Positions 59,805 to 64,000 of a stretch of DNA of 64,000 bases are shown one piece after another (positions within the stretch are counted from its first letter, which is position 1; every line of letters begins with the position of its first letter). The position numbers and the translations under genes are program-made. The notes under the pieces were generated by a model. That model did not search any database, had not been told where the DNA came from, and saw only the letters and a list, made by a program, of their open reading frames with translations. The DNA comes from Kitasatospora phosalacinea (GTDB lineage Bacteria; Actinomycetota; Actinomycetes; Streptomycetales; Streptomycetaceae), in contig NZ_JNYE01000003.1 in assembly GCF_000717185.1 (NCBI RefSeq), positions 62,001 through 126,000 on the forward strand. Direction: 5' to 3'.

Positions 59805-60220
59805 GCCGGGAGCACTTCCTGATCGACAAGTCGGCCCTGGCGCGGTGGGGCAAGCCGTCCGTGCGCCCGGTGCTGGACGACCTCTCCCAGCGGGCCCTGC
59901 TCGCCGTCAGCCCGACGGTGGAGATGGAGGTGCTGTTCAGCGCCCGCACCCTGGCCGAGGCCGAACGGCTGCGCCACCTGCTCCGGGGCTTCGACTACCT
60001 GCCGTGTCCCGACGAGGTGTGGGACCGGGCGAAGCAGGTGCAGCAGCAGGCGCTGTTCCGCGGGAACCACCGGGCGCTGTCGATGGCCGACCTGCTCATC
60101 GCGGCCACGGCGGAGCGGCACGGCGTCACCGTCCTGCACTACGACGGCGACTACGACATGATCGCGGCGATCACCGGGCAGCCGGCCCGCTGGGTGGTGC
60201 CGACCGGGACGGCCGACTGA
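59801..60220 (+). CDS. vapC: VapC-type PIN-domain ribonuclease toxin
   Basis: 139 residues. The PIN acidic residues are Asp9 (FLIDKSAL), a Glu at 41 or 43 (VEMEVLFSA), Asp97 (SMADLLIAATA) and Asp115/Asp117 (HYDGDYDMI). All four positions are present, so the nuclease should be active unless bound by VapB. VapC toxins cut tRNA or rRNA. Confidence 0.9.
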   Translation: MSREHFLIDKSALARWGKPSVRPVLDDLSQRALLAVSPTVEMEVLFSARTLAEAERLRHLLRGFDYLPCPDEVWDRAKQVQQQALFRGNHRALSMADLLIAATAERHGVTVLHYDGDYDMIAAITGQPARWVVPTGTAD

Positions 60221-60267
60221 GGGGCGGCCCGGAGCTTCGGCAACCGCCCCGGCCCCACACGCCCGTG

Positions 60268-60298
60268 CCCTCCTCCGCGTGGTGCGGGGGAGGGCCGT
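60268..60298 (+). terminator. Terminator after vapC, repeat of the one before vapBC
   Basis: CCCTCCTCCGCGTGGTGCGG followed by GGGAGGGCCGT matches 59502-59532 at 30 of 31 positions. It forms a hairpin (GCCCTCC/GGAGGGC). Confidence 0.7.
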
Positions 60299-60307
60299 TC
60301 CGTGTGG

Positions 60308-60475
60308 TCAGGGGGTGCGCAGGAGCGGGGTGAGGCGGGGGGTGAGGAGGGTGGCGGCGGCGAGGAGGTGGGCGGGGTCGGGGGTGCGGGCGAGGAGGAC
60401 GACGATGACGACCAGCAGGGTGCGGTCGGCGGGCGGGAAGCGGCGGGCGGGGCGGGGGCGGCGGGTGCGGGACAT
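60308..60475 (-). CDS. Small basic membrane peptide downstream of the decarboxylase
   Basis: 55 residues: MSRTRRPRPARRFPPADRTL followed by a hydrophobic helix LLVVIVVLLA and AHLLAAATLLTPRLTPLL. GAAGG lies 7 nt before the ATG, 21 bp after the decarboxylase stop. Codon GC bias is strong on the minus strand. Not recognised. Confidence 0.5.
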   Translation of the reverse strand: MSRTRRPRPARRFPPADRTLLVVIVVLLARTPDPAHLLAAATLLTPRLTPLLRTP

Positions 60476-60496
60476 GGGCGGTCCTTCGTCGGAGGG

Positions 60497-61816
60497 TCAG
60501 GCGGTGGTGCGGGCGACCAGGTCGTCGATGCTCTGGGCGGGGCGCAGGAGCTCGAAGCGGACGGTGCCGTCGGGGGAGGTCGCGGCGCCGTGGACGGCGG
60601 GCTCGGGGAGGCTGTTGTAGGAGAAGTGGTTGGTGGCGTAGTAGGCCCCGCAGTCGAGCAGGCAGTACAGGTCGCCCTGGTCCAGCAAGGGGAGCGGGCG
60701 GGCCCGGGCGACCAGGTCGCCCGCGAAGCAGCACGGGCCCGCCACGTCCTGGAGGACGGGCACACCGTGCTTGGCCGCGCCGGAGGGGTGGTGGACGCTG
60801 ATCCGCAGCGGCCAGCTGCCGGGCGCGAAGACGGTGCGGGTGGCGACCTGGGCGCCCGCGTGGCCGATGGCGATGGGGCGGCCGCCCGCCACCTTGGTGT
60901 ACTCGACGTACGAGGCGACGAAGCCGGACTTGGCGAGCACGGAGCGGCCGAACTCGGTGGTCAGCCGGTAGCGGCCGTCGAACAGGACGGGGGCGTGCGC
61001 GCGCAGCCGCTCCACGTAGGCGTCCCAGCCGGGGGCGGTCCGGTCGCCGGCGAAGTTGACCGGGAGGCCGCCGCCGAGGTCGATGCCGGTGACCTGGCGG
61101 CGGCCCAGCTCCCGGTTGATCCGTTCGGCGAAGGCGGCGGTGCTGGCGATGCCGGTGGCCATCAGGTCGAGGTCGACGCCCTGGGAGCCGACGTGGCAGT
61201 GCAGTTCGGTGAGCCAGGGGCGGGCGCGGAAGGCTTCGACCAGGCGGGCCGCGTTGCCGGTGTCGGCGAGCGGGACGCCGAACTTCGAGGTGGAGGTGGC
61301 GGTGCTCATCGCGGCGATCCGGCCGCCGCCGACCTGCGGGTTGATCCGGACGCCGATCCGGGAGGAGCTGCGGCGGTCGGCCAGGATCGCGTCCACGCGG
61401 GCGAGCTCCTGCCAGTTGTCGATGTTGACGCTGACGCCGAGGTCCAGCGCGAGGGCCAGTTCGGCGCGGGTCTTGGCGGGGGAGTCCAGCACGATCAGTT
61501 CCGGGGGGAAGCCCGCGGCCAGCGCCTGCGCGAACTCGCCGGGGCTGGCCACCTCGCACCCCATGCCCAGCTCGCGCAGTCGGCGCAGCACCGGCCCGAG
61601 CGGGTTGGCCTTGGCGGCGAAGGCGTGCCGCACCTCCAGTTCGGCGGGGAACGCGGCGTGCAGGGCGGCGACCGTCCCGGCGACGGCGTCCAGGTCGAGG
61701 AAGGCGGCCAGCGGGGCCCGCTCCGGGTCGAGCAGGCCCTGCCGGACGGCCGCGCGCAGGACGAGTTCGCGCCGCTCGGCGCTGATCAGGGACGGTGAGG
61801 GGCGGTGCTCGGGCAT
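60497..61816 (-). CDS. Fold-type III PLP decarboxylase, diaminopimelate decarboxylase-like
   Basis: 439 residues. HAFAAKAN holds the PLP lysine (Lys69). HCHVGSQG (substrate and PLP-phosphate), GIDLGGGLPV and the C-terminal CGAYY also fit the LysA/ornithine decarboxylase family. The expected EPGR phosphate-binding motif reads EFGR (TTEFGRSVLA), a visible departure from LysA. It may act on another amino or diamino acid in a secondary pathway. GGAG lies 9 nt before the ATG. The PucR-type gene lies 417 bp upstream, in the same direction. Confidence 0.85.
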   Translation of the reverse strand: MPEHRPSPSLISAERRELVLRAAVRQGLLDPERAPLAAFLDLDAVAGTVAALHAAFPAELEVRHAFAAKANPLGPVLRRLRELGMGCEVASPGEFAQALAAGFPPELIVLDSPAKTRAELALALDLGVSVNIDNWQELARVDAILADRRSSSRIGVRINPQVGGGRIAAMSTATSTSKFGVPLADTGNAARLVEAFRARPWLTELHCHVGSQGVDLDLMATGIASTAAFAERINRELGRRQVTGIDLGGGLPVNFAGDRTAPGWDAYVERLRAHAPVLFDGRYRLTTEFGRSVLAKSGFVASYVEYTKVAGGRPIAIGHAGAQVATRTVFAPGSWPLRISVHHPSGAAKHGVPVLQDVAGPCCFAGDLVARARPLPLLDQGDLYCLLDCGAYYATNHFSYNSLPEPAVHGAATSPDGTVRFELLRPAQSIDDLVARTTA

Positions 61817-62232
61817 GGGGACACACTCCGCACGGGTCGGCGCTCGGAAGGGAGGGGGCCGGGCCGGCGGACGGGCGCCGGGGCCGTGCTCCCAGGATGG
61901 CCGCGGGGGCGGGGGCCGCGTAGTACCGGCCGGGCCGGGTTTCCGGGGCCGGAGCGGTCGCCGTGCACCGCCGCGGGGTCGGGTTGCGGCCGGTGCGGTG
62001 CGCGGCGGCGGCCCGGGCGGTCCGGAGCGGTGCGGGCGGACCGGGCGCGGCCTCCGGCGGGCGCGGACGGTCGGGGGAGACCGGGGACGGGGCGGCCGGT
62101 GGTGCGGGCGGCGGTGCGCGGCGGCCGGGGCGGGGCGGGGTGGTGCGCGGACACCGGAGCGACGGGCGGATCCGGTGCCCGCGCACCACTGGCCGCGCCG
62201 CCGTACGCACCACCGGCGGCGCCGCCGCCCGC
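61817..62232. other. Very GC-rich gene-free interval between the PucR-type and decarboxylase genes
   Basis: 416 bp. Besides the inverted repeat at 62140-62189, it has no ORF with credible start and codon use. It presumably contains the decarboxylase promoter, but no clear -10 was seen. Confidence 0.4.
62140..62189 (-). terminator. Long inverted repeat downstream of the PucR-type gene
   Basis: GTGGTGCGCGG (62140-62150) pairs with CCGCGCACCAC at 62179-62189 apart from a small bulge, with inner pairing CCGG/CCGG. It lies 44 bp past the pucR-type stop on the minus strand. Confidence 0.5.
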
Positions 62233-63870
62233 TCAGCCCCGGTCGGCCCGGTACTCGCGCGCCAGCAGCTGGATGCGGGCGAGCAGCATGGCGTCGGCGT
62301 CTGCGGTCTCCAGGCCGAAGGTGTCGCGCAGCTTGGCGAGTTGGCGGTTGAAGGTGGCACGGGGCATGCCGAGCGAGTCGGCCGCCGGGCCCTTCTGCTC
62401 GCCGTGGCGCAGGTAGGCGGACAGCAGCTCCAGCGGGTGGCGGCCGTTCTGGGGCGCGGCCTCGGCGAGCCGGGCCACCGAGGTGCGCACCGGCAGCGGA
62501 AGCCCGTCCGCCGTCTCGATGAACTGCCGCAGGGCCACCGCGTCGGCGACCTGCTCGACGGTGGCGCAGTCGGGGGCGGGGCGCTCGCGGCGGAACAGCA
62601 GCCCGCCCAGGGCCAGTTCGGCGGCCCGGCGGGAGCGGGCGGCGTCGTCCAGCCGGGCCTGGACCGGGCCGAGGCCGACCGGCACCCGGACGCCCAGCCG
62701 GGCGGACAGGGCGTCGGACAGCCGGCCGCCGTAGTCGGCGACCTGGGCCCGGGCGTCGGCGGGGGTGTTCGCCAGGCCGCCGAGCAGGACCAGGACGCCG
62801 CGTTCGGCGGGGAGGACCAGGTAGTCGCTGCCGGGGCGGGGCTGGTGCAGGCGCACCGCCCGTTCCAGCCGGGCCCGGCGGGCGTCGTCCACCGGACCGG
62901 GCGCACCCACGGCCAGGACGGCGCAGCGGGCGGCCGCGGGCAGGCCGCTGTACCCGGCGAGCAGGGCGCCGGAGCCAGGGCCGTCGAGCACCGCGCGGGC
63001 CGCGCCGAGCAGCAGGGCGTGCCGGGCCTCGTGGTGCGTGCGGTGGTGGAGCAGGTGGGGGACGGCGGCCTCGGCGGCGGCCCGCAGCACGTCGACGGCC
63101 TCGTGCCCCAGGGCCTTCCCGGTGATCGCGGCCACCCAGATCGAGCCGAGGCGCATGCCGCCGGCCTGCACCGCGACGGCCATCCGCTCCGGCACGTCGC
63201 CCTCGGGGAGGCGGTGCAGCACCTGGTTCGAGGACCAGAGCTGCTTGAAGAAGCCCTCCCGGTTCATCGCCTTGCGCCGCTCCTCGGGGACGGCGCCGGT
63301 CAGGACGGTCCAGAGCCGGATCCGGTCCACGTCGATGCTCTCGGCGTGGTGCGCGAGGACCCGGGAGTCCGGGTCCTCGATGGTCACCGCCCCCTCGACC
63401 GCCCGGGCGATCTGGCGGGCCAGGCCGCCGAGGTCGCCCAGCAGCACGTTGCCGCCGTCCGGGGCCGGGCTCTCCAGGGCGGCCCGCACGGTGGCGATCA
63501 CGGTCTGCCAGTCCGTCCAGGAGGCGCGCAGCAGCAGGGCGGTCCCGGCCCGTTCCGCGATCTCCCCCAGCCGTTCCCGGCGCGCCCGGTCGGCCACTCC
63601 CCGCAGCACCACGGCCGTCACCCGGTCCGCGCCCGCCTCGCGCAGCAGGTCCTCGGCCACCGCGGAGCGCGGGTCGACCCCGATCGCGACCAGGACGGTC
63701 CCGGCCCGGTTCGCGCCCGGGGGGTCGAGCGGGTCGAACACCGACAGGTGCCGGACGGGCGCCAGCGGCTCCGGCAGCGCGACCGCGTCGACCAGGGTGC
63801 TGGTCAGGGCGAGCAGCCCCGTCAGGGTTCCGGCCCGCAGTGCCGATCTGTTCCACGCATCCTCGCCCAT
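62233..63870 (-). CDS. PucR-family helix-turn-helix regulator
   Basis: 545 residues. A long N-terminal sensory region with a central GGDEF-related segment (AAARCAVLAVGAPGPV and LVLPAERGVLVLLGGLANTP) precedes a C-terminal PucR HTH (LLSAYLRHGEQKGPAADSLG, then MPRATFNRQLAKL). PucR proteins sense purine or amino-acid catabolites and activate adjacent genes. It may control the downstream decarboxylase. Strong ATG at 63870. Upstream to the window edge (63871-64000) no gene is seen. Confidence 0.88.
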   Translation of the reverse strand: MGEDAWNRSALRAGTLTGLLALTSTLVDAVALPEPLAPVRHLSVFDPLDPPGANRAGTVLVAIGVDPRSAVAEDLLREAGADRVTAVVLRGVADRARRERLGEIAERAGTALLLRASWTDWQTVIATVRAALESPAPDGGNVLLGDLGGLARQIARAVEGAVTIEDPDSRVLAHHAESIDVDRIRLWTVLTGAVPEERRKAMNREGFFKQLWSSNQVLHRLPEGDVPERMAVAVQAGGMRLGSIWVAAITGKALGHEAVDVLRAAAEAAVPHLLHHRTHHEARHALLLGAARAVLDGPGSGALLAGYSGLPAAARCAVLAVGAPGPVDDARRARLERAVRLHQPRPGSDYLVLPAERGVLVLLGGLANTPADARAQVADYGGRLSDALSARLGVRVPVGLGPVQARLDDAARSRRAAELALGGLLFRRERPAPDCATVEQVADAVALRQFIETADGLPLPVRTSVARLAEAAPQNGRHPLELLSAYLRHGEQKGPAADSLGMPRATFNRQLAKLRDTFGLETADADAMLLARIQLLAREYRADRG

Positions 63871-64000
63871 CGGGCGGCCTCCCCGGAACGCACGAAAAAC
63901 TGATGGGCGGTCAACTGTGGTCGCTGCCGCCCGAGTCGGGCCATCGTAGGGCCGTCGCCGGTGGCTGTCACGGTCCGTCGCGGGCGGGAGGCGGTGCGGG

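Overview
The window is high-GC actinobacterial chromosome with a strong third-position G/C bias, and its gene content is Streptomycetaceae (Streptomyces or Kitasatospora type). Supporting points are DasR-type dre boxes beside N-acetylglucosamine genes, the order otsB/otsA - gpgS - threonine synthase-like - MoaD-like - cold shock - groEL, the futalosine menaquinone genes mqnD/mqnB, DUF3263/DUF2771/DUF3027/DUF2530 proteins, and many probable leaderless starts. All functional calls come from reading translated sequence; no database search was run.

Layout. 1-5.5 kb: amino-sugar block with nagA (cut by the left edge), a ROK kinase, a SIS-domain isomerase, a DeoR regulator and a sugar-binding lipoprotein, with three dre-like sites. 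5.5-6.7 kb: a DUF3263 protein and otsB. About 6.7-15.85 kb: a 9-kb integrative island between convergent otsB and otsA. It carries a large serine integrase, an unusual repeat-rich non-coding region, an HNH endonuclease, a 29-codon ORF, an HK97-type major capsid protein, an XRE regulator, small hypothetical genes, a Nudix hydrolase and a GntR regulator. 15.9-23.3 kb: otsA, gpgS, a SAM-I riboswitch ahead of a threonine synthase-like gene and a sulfur-carrier gene, a cold-shock gene, and groEL behind two CIRCE operators. 23.3-31.5 kb: a Uma2 nuclease, an HD protein, an ABC/FtsX exporter with a PadR regulator, and CutC. 31.6-41.3 kb: a HelD-like protein, an XPB-type helicase, a DUF2079 membrane protein and a WYL/helicase-associated protein. 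41.3-50.1 kb: an iron-type binding lipoprotein, a HAD phosphatase, an esterase, a cold-shock-domain protein, mqnD-mqnB, DUF2771 and an MFS protein. 50.4-60.3 kb: DUF3027, a 1,095-residue sacsin-like ATPase-fold protein, a CtpE-like P-type ATPase, an NCS2 purine permease and a vapBC module flanked by direct-repeat terminators. 60.3-64 kb: a PLP decarboxylase with a PucR-type regulator.

The most unusual region is 6.8-9.7 kb in the island. It holds nine copies of a degenerate ~43-bp hairpin-forming repeat. Three of them lie inside the integrase 5' end, exactly 45 bp apart and in one codon phase. Five sit in a probable non-coding RNA ending at an intrinsic terminator. Two of the nine follow, at an identical 7-nt distance, two copies of a 99-bp module bounded by perfect 16-bp inverted repeats and containing a -10-like TATAAG. 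A lone capsid gene without terminase, portal or protease follows. This could be a deletion-derived prophage remnant or a small capsid-bearing satellite. The second point of interest is a SAM-riboswitch-controlled pair of a threonine synthase-like PLP enzyme and a MoaD/ThiS protein ending Gly-Gly-Cys, which suggests thiocarboxylate-based sulfur amino acid synthesis.
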